Virus record (IMG/VR): IMGVR_UViG_3300046740_000391
Coordinates: 1 to 64,000 of that record
Strand: one strand, 5' to 3'
Origin: a virus
DNA length: 64,000 bases
This document shows positions 27,501-35,468 of the stretch, in pieces. Numbering within the stretch: the first letter of the stretch is position 1; each line of letters opens with the position of its first letter. The translations under genes and the position numbers were made by a program. A model generated the notes under the pieces. The model saw only the letters and a list, made by a program, of their open reading frames with translations, did not search any database and was not told the DNA's origin.

Positions 27501-28831
27501 ACACGGCGACCAAGTCCGTCACGTTTTCGATGGACTCATTGCCCGGCCACGCTGGCAACAACACGGTCGCCGACATCTACTTCGACGTGGGCGGCGGGGT
27601 CCTCAACAACGATCCGTTCATCTGGATCAACGCGATGCCTACCTCGTATCCGATCGGGACGTTCTTCCAGTCCCAACTCTCCTTCGGACCGACGTCGGCC
27701 CCTATCGCACAGACGCTGATCCCGAACTCGTGGTGGCAGGCCGGGGTGACCTACACCTTCACCGTACGCGACAACGGGACGGACACGATCGCCACGATCT
27801 CCGATGGAACGACGACGTATACGTCAACGCACTCCGGGTTCACCAGCGACAACTTGCCTACGGCTGGCTTGGTGGTGAACTACGAGACCGGCCTCGGCGG
27901 AGTGTCTGCCGCCGAACAGGTCATCATGACGTTCGACAACTTCAATGTTCCCGAGATCACCCGCTGCTCGCAGAACGAGTTCGACAACTTCAACCGCATC
28001 GTCGCGAGCGGCTGGGGGACGGCGACGCCATCGGGAGCTGTCTGGACGCTGTCGTCGCTGAACGTCAGTACCTCCGTGGGCGGGGCCTACGGCGTGGTGA
28101 CGATGACCGGGGCAATCGGCGGCGACTTCGCCCGGTTCGAGACCACGGTTCCGACCGGGATGACCGGCTCATTCGAGGAGGTTGTCGGCTTCTTCGTGAG
28201 CCGGGTGTCTTCGGCAGCCGACTCCGATCAGAGTCTCATCCTGAACCTCGGCTACGACCAGGAAGTGATCCTCCGGATCGGCAACTCGACCGGCGGCTTC
28301 GTCCCGGGCGGCATCGTCGTCGGCTCGACGTACGCGGCCAAGACCGACTGGACGACGGACCCGTACTTCCTGCGCATGTCGTGGAACGCCGACACGGGCG
28401 AGATCAAGGCTCGCGTGTGGTTGCAATCCGATCCCGAACCGACCTCGTGGCTCGTTACGGCCATTACGTCACCGGGGTCGCTGGCGAGCGTCAAGGTTGA
28501 GGCAGACCCGCTCGCCGTTTCGGACTCGATCTTCTTGGACTCCATCGACTTCGACTACGACGGCAAGCCCTGCTATCCAGCTGGTCCGCCTCCTGAGCCT
28601 GGTCCTGCTGTGGGCGGCGTCATTTGTCAGCAGTTTGTTGGCGGGGTTCATCAATACACCGTCAGCCAGGCGTACACACCGGGCACGACGAAGGTCTACG
28701 TCGACGGGACCTTCCAGGGGCTGAACGTCGAATACAGCGAGACCGACCCGACGAACGGGATCATCTACTTCGGAGTGGCCCCGGCGCCGCCTGCGACGGT
28801 GACGGTCTGCTTCACGGCCACGGTGGGGTGA
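24563..28831 (+). CDS. Minor tail/baseplate hub protein 1, multidomain
   Basis: 1422 residues. Order: AFQGDAFQANAFQIDA repeats then FTADAI/FTVNAV units (about 8-48), a beta domain pair (about 50-435), a second FTADAI/FTADAV pair (about 448-473), a hub-like domain (about 478-860) with VILEGVDYNILFSKRFLINR-type sequence (written WILEGVDYNILF), two jelly-roll modules (about 895-1135 and 1135-1335, the latter with DNFNR and DPEPTSW), and a C-terminal domain with EYSETDPTNGIIYFGVAP. The hub domain matches that of the next gene (GVDYNILF(S/D)KR), so the two are tandem paralogues. It probably forms part of the tail tip. Confidence 0.78.
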   Translation: MTTAFQGDAFQANAFQIDANTVSGSFTADAILRVPGSGSFTVNAVIAGPPTTLWFRQGLTTAPDRYCSNTNRANLVGTNVSWFPRSLRTTRIGTGAATSASSSTVNGPTAGVLVVDGSSGNSLEWVSPPLAADVTISGTITFNLWARESNASANVAINAQIERLDSVGAVQDLVVKTAQTAELVTTSPPTTPDNFTATPTSTNFNKGDRIRILVFGGDSTSNMASGFTFNFFFDRSVVGTNGESFVTFTETITFQTTDPATTTVYLTDTASTVSTASVDREAWTARGAGVQTDVTNTAAGWVSPIQVTDTAGGTVVDWFTKPLTAFTLSSAVLLNIRGTINSPSNASWRFEIARVANDGSSPTVWGANSIINSPIGSEAAQQFYISGDDLAITAGQRLRLRAYIAPNQDVMVTGKILTLFYAGTSGGASGDTYLIFGETLTENANTVSGSFTADAILRVPGAASFTADAVIAAVTPPVVGTTVVIRLGGVDVTSHVIFADAEFTQQANGQPGSARLRLRDLGHTLSPTAGQTLTVDVNGLRVWGGWALRVSPGYFFAVDDTSNPAQTERVWILEGVDYNILFSKRFLINRLNPTQMLPIYPKDTPDFQVVLDVVQRFLELNNDGISTSGVTHVGTPNLDGDFSAGNPGDSWGTSMNLIAGPTAAVFYIDPNKVLQFVDVETATAPFALSDHPDHTTSFGYRDMEITNDGTKLVNDMMVWGAGAHSTPDTRFVRVQDATSIATHGRWQQGEFTSALFTTSGVTQRAESFVYGTPQSKRGGKDDAIQISCVTYHPGLTAGQIINFSSTVFGYSDTLPIRRLGIRFPNPTSVEFRVFLSYDIDAPWSDYEFWFPRINFQPPTGGGIGGIVWPPIVLPPVTDCSDDVCGITDTFTRTVAETIHTGSSGATVADIGTSDAGRHWGNPTGTLFGLGALLGNGNIGVSVNGSSLLVRGWATALGVPPGSMSMVIPDTGSFTPLAVDHTATKSVTFSMDSLPGHAGNNTVADIYFDVGGGVLNNDPFIWINAMPTSYPIGTFFQSQLSFGPTSAPIAQTLIPNSWWQAGVTYTFTVRDNGTDTIATISDGTTTYTSTHSGFTSDNLPTAGLVVNYETGLGGVSAAEQVIMTFDNFNVPEITRCSQNEFDNFNRIVASGWGTATPSGAVWTLSSLNVSTSVGGAYGVVTMTGAIGGDFARFETTVPTGMTGSFEEVVGFFVSRVSSAADSDQSLILNLGYDQEVILRIGNSTGGFVPGGIVVGSTYAAKTDWTTDPYFLRMSWNADTGEIKARVWLQSDPEPTSWLVTAITSPGSLASVKVEADPLAVSDSIFLDSIDFDYDGKPCYPAGPPPEPGPAVGGVICQQFVGGVHQYTVSQAYTPGTTKVYVDGTFQGLNVEYSETDPTNGIIYFGVAPAPPATVTVCFTATVG

Positions 28832-28832
28832 T

Positions 28833-31451
28833 ATGGGATCCCAGATCATCATCAAGATCGATGGCACCGATATCACCCACCTCGTGTTGTTCGAGTCATG
28901 CTCGTTCGACTCGCAGATGGGCGCGTTGCCGGGAACGTTCGAGTTCACCGTCAAGGACCGCTTCCAGGCGGTCTCGTTCCACACGGGCTCGGAAATCACC
29001 CTTGATGTTGATGGCACCCGGCTCTACGGCGGGTTCGTGACCCAGGTTTCGGAGAAGTTCGCAATCCCGGCTGACCTCACCGCCGTCCCGGCCAGCGTCC
29101 AGACGCGACAGTGGGTGCTCCGCGGTGTCGACTACAACATCCTGTTCGACAAGCGGGTCATGCGGAACACCAGCGACTTCACCCACCACCTGGGAACCTA
29201 TCCGGCCGGGTCTCACATCGGGGATCTGGTCAAGGACCCGTTGTGTGCCCACTTCCTCGACATCCCCGCCGGGTTCGACACCACGAGCCTTGTGGACGCA
29301 GCGGTAATCGACACGCCGGGTACGGCCTCGGCGGCGTGGATGGAGCAGGGCACCTTGTGGCGTCAGCAGATGGAGTATTTCGCCCGCTGGGGTGTCGTGT
29401 ACTACATCAACGCCCAGAAGAAGCTCTACGTCAGGGAGGTGGAGGACAGCCTGGCGAGGTGGATGTTCTCCGACAAGCCCAACCGCCTGCCGATCCCGGT
29501 GGGATACGGCTACACGCCGCAGATCGGCTTCCGAGAGGGCGAGTTCACCGAAGACGGCACCCTGATCATCAACGACGCGTTCGTTTGGGGTGGCTCGGAG
29601 TGGTCGAACGGCATCGTATTCGCCCGTCGCGAGAACGCTGCGTCGATCGCCGCTGTTGGGCGCTGGGAGACGGCTGAGACCTACTTTGGTCAGCTCAAGA
29701 GCCAGGGTCAGGTCAACGCGCGGGCGAACGTGATCGTGGACGGCACGGTGTCGGGTACCAGCGGCTCGACCACACGCGGCTACGTCAACCCGCAGAAGAT
29801 GGCCAAGGTCACCTGGTTCTCTCATATCGTCCCCAGGGACCCGAACCTGAGCAACGCACGATCGCATCTGCGCCCGGGCGACATCACCACATTCGTCATG
29901 TACACCCTCGGGGCTGACACGGCCCACCCGCTGGTCATGGATCTGCCGCTGCGGTCGGTGACGATCACGTTCCCGAGTCTGGACACCGATGGGTCTGCCT
30001 GGGTCCAGTTCGAGGGCACGTTCGGTCTGCAGCTCTCTGATCCCTGGTGGCTGTGGAAGTACCTGCGGGACCGGAACCCCCAGATCCCGGCGGCGCCGAT
30101 TGCTGTCAGCACGACCCCGAGCGACCCGAACCCGTACGGCACCACCGGCCAATACAACCTGGTCCCAGCGCCCGATGGGTCGAACAAGGTCTTCTACCTG
30201 GAGAACGGACTTGCCTACCTCAACGGCTCGACCGAGATCTACGTCAACGGTCTCCGGTATTTTCAGCCGAGCAACTACACCGAGTCCGACCCAACCAACG
30301 GCCAGATCACGTTCGTCGTTGCCCCGGCGAACACCGACGTCCTCCGAGCCGTCGCCATCCTGGCTGGCAGTAGCGGCACGCCGCCGACCGGGAGTAGTGG
30401 CGGCAGCGATCCGGTCTCGGGCGGGCCGGGGGCATCTGTCCCGCCGCCGGTGACGCATGAGTACAGCGGAACCGGCTCAGGGTTGCAGGCGTTCCTCAAC
30501 GGTGTCCCAGATGGCGCCGTGGTTGGTCTGGTCGCGAACACCACATACAACCTGGGCACCAACGGGCAGATCGTGCTCGACACGCGCCGGATCAGCATGA
30601 ACATGCGCGAGGCCACGATCTTCCGTCCGAACCGTGGCAACACGCCGATTATTCAGCTTCAGGCTGGATGCCATGACTTTGCGTGGTACAACGGCACGAT
30701 CCTGGGCGTGAAGCCGAACGATCACAAATGGGACTCGACCTACGAGCACGAGCACGGCATCAGCCTGGGCGGCGTCTACAACTTCGAGTTCAGCAACATC
30801 AAGATCCGGAACGTCGGCGGTGACGGGCTGTACATGGGCGGCAGCACGTTCAGCAACAAGTGGACCTCTGACGGTCGATTCCATTCCGGCTCTGTGACCA
30901 ACTGCGGGCGAAATCTCTGGTCACTCACGGATGGTGTCGAACGAGTGGTTGTCGATTACAACAACATCACCGACTCCTGCTACTACGTGGTCGACTTCGA
31001 GCCCAACGGATACTTCATCGACGGGCGTCCAGCTGGCGCCAACAACTGCCGGTTCAGCGACAACGTTCTGACTGGACACGTATACGGTGATCACGTTTCT
31101 GACAACTCTCAGACGGCAGGATATGCATTCGCCTGCACCGGATCCTCGATCTCCGGACCGTACGGTGGCCCAATCCCGTTGAATGGATTTGTCTTCGCTC
31201 GCAACACGCTCACGACTGCCCCGATGAAGTGCGGCTCGTTCAACAACAACATCACCGTGTCGAACATCCAGATCATCAACAACACGTCGGGTGGCGGGTT
31301 TGTTGACGACGCGGATTTCGACAACTGCGTCTCACTTTCGGGCGTGACCAACGTCACCATCACGGGGAACACGCAGCCCATTCTCTCCGGTCACTTCATC
31401 AACCTGTCCGGTTGCTCTGGGACCCTCGTCACCTCGCCGAACACGAACTAG
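28833..31451 (+). CDS. Baseplate hub protein 2 with C-terminal beta-helix
   Basis: 872 residues starting 1 base after the previous stop. Residues 1-410 are a hub-type domain (IIKIDGTDITHLVLFESC.., WVLRGVDYNILFDKRVMRN.., SHIVPRDPNLSNARSHLRPGDITTF). Residues about 440-515 repeat the ESDPTNGQITFVVAP domain. After a Gly/Ser/Pro linker (515-545) comes a right-handed beta-helix (545-872) homologous to the 9019 gene product. It thus joins a tail-tip platform to a receptor-binding or depolymerase-like module in one chain. Catalytic residues of the helix could not be assigned. Confidence 0.8.
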   Translation: MGSQIIIKIDGTDITHLVLFESCSFDSQMGALPGTFEFTVKDRFQAVSFHTGSEITLDVDGTRLYGGFVTQVSEKFAIPADLTAVPASVQTRQWVLRGVDYNILFDKRVMRNTSDFTHHLGTYPAGSHIGDLVKDPLCAHFLDIPAGFDTTSLVDAAVIDTPGTASAAWMEQGTLWRQQMEYFARWGVVYYINAQKKLYVREVEDSLARWMFSDKPNRLPIPVGYGYTPQIGFREGEFTEDGTLIINDAFVWGGSEWSNGIVFARRENAASIAAVGRWETAETYFGQLKSQGQVNARANVIVDGTVSGTSGSTTRGYVNPQKMAKVTWFSHIVPRDPNLSNARSHLRPGDITTFVMYTLGADTAHPLVMDLPLRSVTITFPSLDTDGSAWVQFEGTFGLQLSDPWWLWKYLRDRNPQIPAAPIAVSTTPSDPNPYGTTGQYNLVPAPDGSNKVFYLENGLAYLNGSTEIYVNGLRYFQPSNYTESDPTNGQITFVVAPANTDVLRAVAILAGSSGTPPTGSSGGSDPVSGGPGASVPPPVTHEYSGTGSGLQAFLNGVPDGAVVGLVANTTYNLGTNGQIVLDTRRISMNMREATIFRPNRGNTPIIQLQAGCHDFAWYNGTILGVKPNDHKWDSTYEHEHGISLGGVYNFEFSNIKIRNVGGDGLYMGGSTFSNKWTSDGRFHSGSVTNCGRNLWSLTDGVERVVVDYNNITDSCYYVVDFEPNGYFIDGRPAGANNCRFSDNVLTGHVYGDHVSDNSQTAGYAFACTGSSISGPYGGPIPLNGFVFARNTLTTAPMKCGSFNNNITVSNIQIINNTSGGGFVDDADFDNCVSLSGVTNVTITGNTQPILSGHFINLSGCSGTLVTSPNTN

Positions 31452-31460
31452 GGGCGCGTC

Positions 31461-31883
31461 ATGCCCTCCAGCACCTTCGCCATAGATGCTGTTCTTGCCA
31501 GCAGGGGGTTCACCGCCGACGCGGTGATCCTGGGCAACCGGCTGCGTCACGACAGGACGCTGGATCACAACGGCGTCCAGCCCTCCAGTTCGGTGACGCT
31601 ATCGACGGCCATCGGACCGTATCCGGCCGGGACCACGGTTGAGGCGGTGCTGATTGACTTCGCTGCTCGACTGACCATTCTGGACTCGGCAAATCGATCG
31701 TTCGGTGTGTTCACGGCCAGCGCCCTGATTGCTGCCCACTTCTCGGCAGACGCCATCATCAAGGGTGTCCCGACCGGGTCGTTCACCGTCGACGCGATCC
31801 TGGGTCGTGCGTTCACTGCCAACGCGGTGATCAAAGACGGCGGCATCGCCAACAGCCTCACCGCGGATGCGTTCATCGTATGA
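31461..31883 (+). CDS. FTADAV-repeat protein, 140 aa
   Basis: Built almost only of FTADAVI-like units: FAIDAVLAS, FTADAVILG, FTASALIAA, FSADAIIKG, FTVDAILGR, FTANAVIKD and LTADAFIV, with one non-repeat insert (about 28-75). It follows the hub genes and overlaps the next gene by four bases (ATGA). Because the same peptide is appended to fibre and hub proteins, it may be a small matching linker or adaptor in the tail tip; this is inference. Confidence 0.75.
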   Translation: MPSSTFAIDAVLASRGFTADAVILGNRLRHDRTLDHNGVQPSSSVTLSTAIGPYPAGTTVEAVLIDFAARLTILDSANRSFGVFTASALIAAHFSADAIIKGVPTGSFTVDAILGRAFTANAVIKDGGIANSLTADAFIV

Positions 31884-32827
31884 GCCGACCCACGCACGAT
31901 CGGACCGATCTGCATTACGGAACTGAGGACGATCTCGTTCAGCTGCTGTCCGCTGCCGTCGGATCGATCTCAGCAGGCTCTAGCTTGCACTCGGCGCTGG
32001 AGTACATCCACAACGAGATCTTGTTCTTCGAGAACCCGCCGCCGCCAGGTCCCGCCAACCAGATCTTCTTCGACGACTTCAACCGAGTCGTGACCCGGGG
32101 CCTCGGTGGCCAGTGGTCACTGAACCCATACGATTTCCACGGAAGTTTCACTGAGGACATCAAGACGTCGGTCAATGGCTTCAACGTCGTTGTGCCCGCT
32201 GCGAACTTCTGGGAGGCGTGGACCGGGTTCCCTCTTCCGGCCACCGGTGAGCTGTACTTCGATTTCTACGTGCCGTCGTCATGGACGAATCCCAGCGGTC
32301 GACCAACGTATGGGATCGCGCTGGATAGGTCGGATTACGTCGGCTTCTATGCCATTGCGCGACCGGATGGCGTGAGTTTCTGGGTGTACCAGTTCGAGAG
32401 CGACACCCCATACGTTCTGACGCCCACCCCATCAACCTGGTATCGAGTCCATGGTCGGTGGGATGGCTCGTTCGTCAACCTGAATGTCTGGAGACGGATC
32501 GATCCAGAGCCAGCTGGCTGGCAATACACCGATACACAGCGGTTTCTGCCATACAACCCAGCCACTGACGATGCCCCGTTCCTGGATCTCTACTACTTCC
32601 CCGCCGTCGATATCGGTGGTGTGGACAACATCCGGATCATCACGACCGAGTCTCACTGGGTCGGTTTCGGGGGCTTCCAGGTCAACTCCGTCATCAAGAA
32701 GACCGCCTCCGGATCGCTGAGCGCGAACTCGATCCTCAGAGGCAACATCTCCGGCTCGAAGACCGCTGACGCGGTGATCAAGCGGAACACCACAGGTTCG
32801 TTTACCGCCGACGCGGTCATCGCATAG
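31880..32827 (+). CDS. Fibre protein: jelly-roll with C-terminal FTADAV repeats
   Basis: 315 residues. Helical N-terminus (HYGTEDDLVQLLSAAVGSI), then a jelly-roll of about 55-265 with FFDDFNRVVTRG.., TWYRVHGRWDGSFVNLNVWRRIDPEPAGW, the same module type as in protein 24563 (DNFNR and DPEPTSW). The C-terminus carries LSANSIL, KTADAVIK and FTADAVIA units. Probable tail fibre or adhesion protein; jelly-roll modules of this kind often bind sugars. Confidence 0.75.
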   Translation: MSRPTHDRTDLHYGTEDDLVQLLSAAVGSISAGSSLHSALEYIHNEILFFENPPPPGPANQIFFDDFNRVVTRGLGGQWSLNPYDFHGSFTEDIKTSVNGFNVVVPAANFWEAWTGFPLPATGELYFDFYVPSSWTNPSGRPTYGIALDRSDYVGFYAIARPDGVSFWVYQFESDTPYVLTPTPSTWYRVHGRWDGSFVNLNVWRRIDPEPAGWQYTDTQRFLPYNPATDDAPFLDLYYFPAVDIGGVDNIRIITTESHWVGFGGFQVNSVIKKTASGSLSANSILRGNISGSKTADAVIKRNTTGSFTADAVIA

Positions 32828-32839
32828 GAGGGTAGGGAA

Positions 32840-33661
32840 ATGACGTATCGACCGAAGTTCGTCAAGCAGTTCAATGATCCAACGACCACCCTCGATTGGT
32901 TCAACTGCACGATGGCGTCGGGGGCGATGGGGCTTGACTTCGACACCCTGGGTCACATCCGGGTGCTCGGTGGTCAGCTGCGGGCGGTGTCCGGAGACTA
33001 CAAGGGCGGCACGGGCCTCGGTGATCCGGGCCTGACGCGGGCCTGGGATCACTACCACCAGGTGCTCCATGTTGGGAGCGGTGGCCACTGGGACGACGTG
33101 ATGCACGCCCTCAAGGCACACCGCGGTGTGATCCTCCAGGGTCTGTATGGGGCGTTGCCCAAGGCGTACCACAGCCCCCTCAACAGCGGGACCTTCGAAG
33201 GCCCGCACGCGGTCTACCTGAACCCGGAGTTCAAGAGCACCGAGCTGCTGATGGGGGATCCCCTGAACGACAAGTTCATCTGGGTCCCCCAGATCGCCCT
33301 GGAGCGATACGCCAACGCCCTGGGCTCACGCGAATACGGTGCGTCGCATCCGCAGAAGGTCTTCTACGCGGCATCCGATGCACACGTCCCGGTTGTCCCG
33401 CCCGTCACCGACCCGGTGCCGTACAAGCACAAGGTCAAGGTCACCGCGTCACCGACGCTGAACGTCCGCAGTGGCCCGTCGGCTGGGACTCCGACGGTAT
33501 CGCCCGACCTGAAGAACGGGACGATCGTGACGACCACGCAGCTCCGCCGCAGCGGCGGCCGCTACGTGATCAACGGGACAGTTCGCACGGACTGGCTCGG
33601 GTTCATTCGTGACGGGAAGACCGTCTGGATCGCTCGTGGGTACACGGTCCTCGTGTCCTAG
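32840..33661 (+). CDS. Endolysin: C39-like cysteine peptidase with SH3 domain
   Basis: 273 residues, strong AGGAGGGT site. The N-terminal domain (about 1-165) has a papain/C39-like triad arrangement: Cys in WFNCTMASGAMGLDFDTLG, His in EGPHAVYLNPEF, and Asp/Asn in LMGDPLND. A Pro/Val linker (about 180-195) leads to a bacterial SH3 domain (TASPTLNVRSGPSAG..). This peptidase plus wall-binding layout fits a peptidoglycan endopeptidase or amidase. Holin-like genes follow. No second enzyme domain is present, unlike many actinophage LysA proteins. Confidence 0.77.
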   Translation: MTYRPKFVKQFNDPTTTLDWFNCTMASGAMGLDFDTLGHIRVLGGQLRAVSGDYKGGTGLGDPGLTRAWDHYHQVLHVGSGGHWDDVMHALKAHRGVILQGLYGALPKAYHSPLNSGTFEGPHAVYLNPEFKSTELLMGDPLNDKFIWVPQIALERYANALGSREYGASHPQKVFYAASDAHVPVVPPVTDPVPYKHKVKVTASPTLNVRSGPSAGTPTVSPDLKNGTIVTTTQLRRSGGRYVINGTVRTDWLGFIRDGKTVWIARGYTVLVS

Positions 33662-33680
33662 AGCACGCAGGGAGGTAGAA

Positions 33681-33950
33681 ATGATCCTGGGAAGGCCCGC
33701 AAACCTCATCCTCGGCGCGTTCACTGCTGTGTTCAATGTGATCGTTTTGGGTGCTGCGACCCAGGGCGTTCTGCTTGAGCCTGGTCTGGTGGCGGCGATC
33801 AACCTTGCCGCTGCTGCTGTGATCACAGCGATCGCTAACCAGCCACCCACCATTGCGGAGGGATCGAACTACACGGTCGTGACGTCGGACGCAACGCCCA
33901 ACGTCAAGAAGGTGGCGAACCGGACCCCGTCGCCCGCCCCGAAGCCGTGA
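33681..33950 (+). CDS. Holin-like membrane protein, 89 aa
   Basis: ATG 33681 chosen for its GGGAGG ribosome site; the longer frame would overlap the lysin gene. Two hydrophobic segments (NLILGAFTAVFNVIVLGAA and LVAAINLAAAAVITAIA) separated by a short loop and followed by a polar Lys/Pro-rich tail ending SPAPKP. Directly downstream of the endolysin and four bases overlapping the next gene, as expected for a class II-type holin. Confidence 0.72.
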   Translation: MILGRPANLILGAFTAVFNVIVLGAATQGVLLEPGLVAAINLAAAAVITAIANQPPTIAEGSNYTVVTSDATPNVKKVANRTPSPAPKP

Positions 33951-34135
33951 CATCTGGGGTGCGACCGAAGGCTCGGCGCACAGCTGAGACATTTGGTGGC
34001 CCACTGCGCTGTCCGAAGTGTCCCGAGAAGGACTACTACGGCTGGTTGTGGCTACCCAACCTGAAGTCGCACCCCTGTCCCAACTGCGGGACCAGACTAA
34101 TCTCTGTTCCAAAACGTAGAAAAGGAGCTGCTTGA
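33947..34135 (+). CDS. Zinc-ribbon small protein, 62 aa
   Basis: GTG start in GTGA, overlapping the holin-like gene. Lys/Arg-rich with two Cys pairs, CPKC and CPNC, about 24 residues apart (RCPKCPEKD.. HPCPNCGTRLI), the spacing of a zinc ribbon. Its role is unknown; position inside the lysis block suggests it is simply co-transcribed. Confidence 0.7.
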   Translation: MTSGVRPKARRTAETFGGPLRCPKCPEKDYYGWLWLPNLKSHPCPNCGTRLISVPKRRKGAA

Positions 34136-34156
34136 GGGAGGCAGGGGGAGCGCGAT

Positions 34157-34378
34157 GTGCCTCGGCAGACTGCAGACCTGATCGCTCTGATCCTGGCCGT
34201 CGTTGTGGCAATTGTTGTGATCGCGACGTCGTTCGCCACGTTGTTCGTGGTGATCACGCAGCCCACCCAGGATGTGACCCGCGCTGCGAACGCGGTTGGC
34301 CGCATCATCAGCGTGATCATCGCGGTGCTCGTCGGATATATGGCAGGGCGACATGAAGGGGGACACGGTGGTGAGTGA
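34157..34378 (+). CDS. Second holin-like membrane protein, 73 aa
   Basis: GTG start after GGGAGGCAGGGGG. Two transmembrane helices (LIALILAVVVAIVVIATSF and IISVIIAVLVGYMAG) with a polar loop and a His/Gly-rich end. Size, topology and place in the lysis cassette fit a second holin or antiholin. Confidence 0.7.
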   Translation: MPRQTADLIALILAVVVAIVVIATSFATLFVVITQPTQDVTRAANAVGRIISVIIAVLVGYMAGRHEGGHGGE

Positions 34379-34820
34379 TCACATTCTTGCCGAGAAACTG
34401 GGTGCCTTCATCAAGCTGGAGGCCGAGCGATGGCGGGCCCACAAGCACGCGCACGAATCGCTTGCCCAGTCGCTCGCCGAATACAAGTCCGCCGCGAACG
34501 AATGGCGGAGCACACTCAATGACATCCGCTTGGCCGGTGTCACCCGTCCCGAGTACATCGCCGAGCACAAGGCACTGGAGGCTCGTGTCACGGCCCTGAT
34601 GGACCGCATGGAGGCCAACGATCAGGCGGGTGAGGCCAAGGGTGAGGCGGTACATCGGGCACTGGAGCAGCGCATCAACACAACTGACAATGCGTTGAGC
34701 ACCGCAGCCACCGAGCGACAGGCGACGTATCGCCTGTTCGGACAGGCGCGCAACCTCATCCTCGTCATCTTCACCGTGATGGCCGGGATTATCGGTTTGC
34801 TGGTGTATTTGCGGGCCTAG
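34368..34820 (+). CDS. Coiled-coil protein with C-terminal membrane anchor
   Basis: 150 residues from GTG 34368, picked because GAAGGGGG ends 5 bases before it; ATG 34353 and GTG 34371 are other possible starts. A long amphipathic coiled coil (about 1-120; EHKALEARVTALMDRMEANDQ) ends in one membrane helix (NLILVIFTVMAGIIGLLVYL). This N-out coiled coil plus anchor resembles spanin-like or phage lysis accessory proteins of Gram-positive hosts. Last gene of the rightward block; it ends one base from the convergent leftward gene. Confidence 0.7.
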   Translation: MVSDHILAEKLGAFIKLEAERWRAHKHAHESLAQSLAEYKSAANEWRSTLNDIRLAGVTRPEYIAEHKALEARVTALMDRMEANDQAGEAKGEAVHRALEQRINTTDNALSTAATERQATYRLFGQARNLILVIFTVMAGIIGLLVYLRA

Positions 34821-35432
34821 CTACCAGGTGATGGTCACATGGGACTGGTTGGGTATCGAAGTCCACGTCGAGTGATACACGTCGATCACATGGTCGCCGC
34901 CACACGCGCACCAATCGATCAGGCGGACCCGGACCCCGTTGACGAACACGTACCGGCCCCGCCAGTGGCCCAGGGCCCGCCTGAGCTCCGGGCCCGCCGC
35001 CGCGTACTTCCCGCCCGCCGGGTAGCCGCTCGCGCACCGGCTCGGGTACGCTGGCCAGCAGTACCAGGTCGCAACACCGGTTACCCGTCCGTCACCGGAG
35101 CGACCGCGAGGAGGGATCAACCGTGGAGAGTGCTGTGTCTCAGTACGTGGTCTTGGTTGGGCTATTCGGGGTGGGCGTTGGGTTGGCGCTCGGCGCGGTG
35201 GCAGTGGCCATGGCTGATCGATGGCGATCAGGGGGCGAGCTGTTGGTGTCGCAGGATCAGCCGACCGAACTTCCACAGACTGATCCATACGTGACAGAAC
35301 AGCAGTAAAATCGGCCGCTGGGATGGCTCGGTAGGTCGTCGGGGGGTCGGCTTTCGAGACCCCAACCAGCAACCAGAGCGCTCCTATCGCCAGCAGAAAT
35401 GCCCGGCGGTAGGGGCGTTTTTTGGTCCCCAT
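34821..35432 (-). CDS. Secreted RlpA/expansin-like double-psi barrel protein
   Basis: 203 residues. Clear signal peptide: KKRPYRR then hydrophobic AFLLAIGALWLLVGV and cleavage-like SKADPP. A Pro-rich linker (about 70-112) leads to a C-terminal double-psi beta-barrel of the RlpA/expansin type (VTGVATWYCWP.., GPELRRALGHWRGRYVFVNGVRVRLIDWCACGGDHVIDVYHSTW) with several Cys that may pair after export. Such domains bind or cut peptidoglycan. It is expressed from its own strand, opposite the lysis cassette. A promoter with its start point at the ATG lies just upstream, which suggests a leaderless mRNA. Confidence 0.77.
   Translation of the reverse strand: MGTKKRPYRRAFLLAIGALWLLVGVSKADPPTTYRAIPAADFTAVLSRMDQSVEVRSADPATPTARPLIAIDQPWPLPPRRAPTQRPPRIAQPRPRTETQHSPRLIPPRGRSGDGRVTGVATWYCWPAYPSRCASGYPAGGKYAAAGPELRRALGHWRGRYVFVNGVRVRLIDWCACGGDHVIDVYHSTWTSIPNQSHVTITW
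35123..35308 (+). CDS. Small membrane protein nested antisense in the RlpA-like gene
   Basis: 61 residues, GTG start with a strong AGGAGGGATC site 5-8 bases upstream. One membrane helix (YVVLVGLFGVGVGLALGAVAVAMA) then a polar tail. It lies wholly inside the leftward RlpA-like gene, opposite the Pro-rich linker region, and would be read with the lysis genes. The ribosome site and helix favour a real gene, but the overlap means one of the two could be chance. Confidence 0.45.
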   Translation: MESAVSQYVVLVGLFGVGVGLALGAVAVAMADRWRSGGELLVSQDQPTELPQTDPYVTEQQ

Positions 35433-35438
35433 GGACCA

Positions 35439-35468
35439 ACCCTAGCCGCTAGTCCACCCATATGTCAA
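35439..35468 (-). promoter_or_regulatory. Sigma70-type promoter for the RlpA-like gene
   Basis: On the minus strand: -35 TTGACA (35468-35463), 18-base spacer, -10 TAGGGT (35444-35439). The expected start point, about 7 bases on, is the ATG at 35432, so the mRNA may be leaderless. The -35 box contains the TGA stop of the upstream gene. The spacer holds ATATGGGTGGA, an 11-base word also present near 43862 and 47470. Confidence 0.65.

Noticed and set aside
24563-32827. Diversity-generating retroelement
   Set aside because: No reverse transcriptase or template repeat was seen; repeated segments are FTADAVI coding units, not variable/template pairs.
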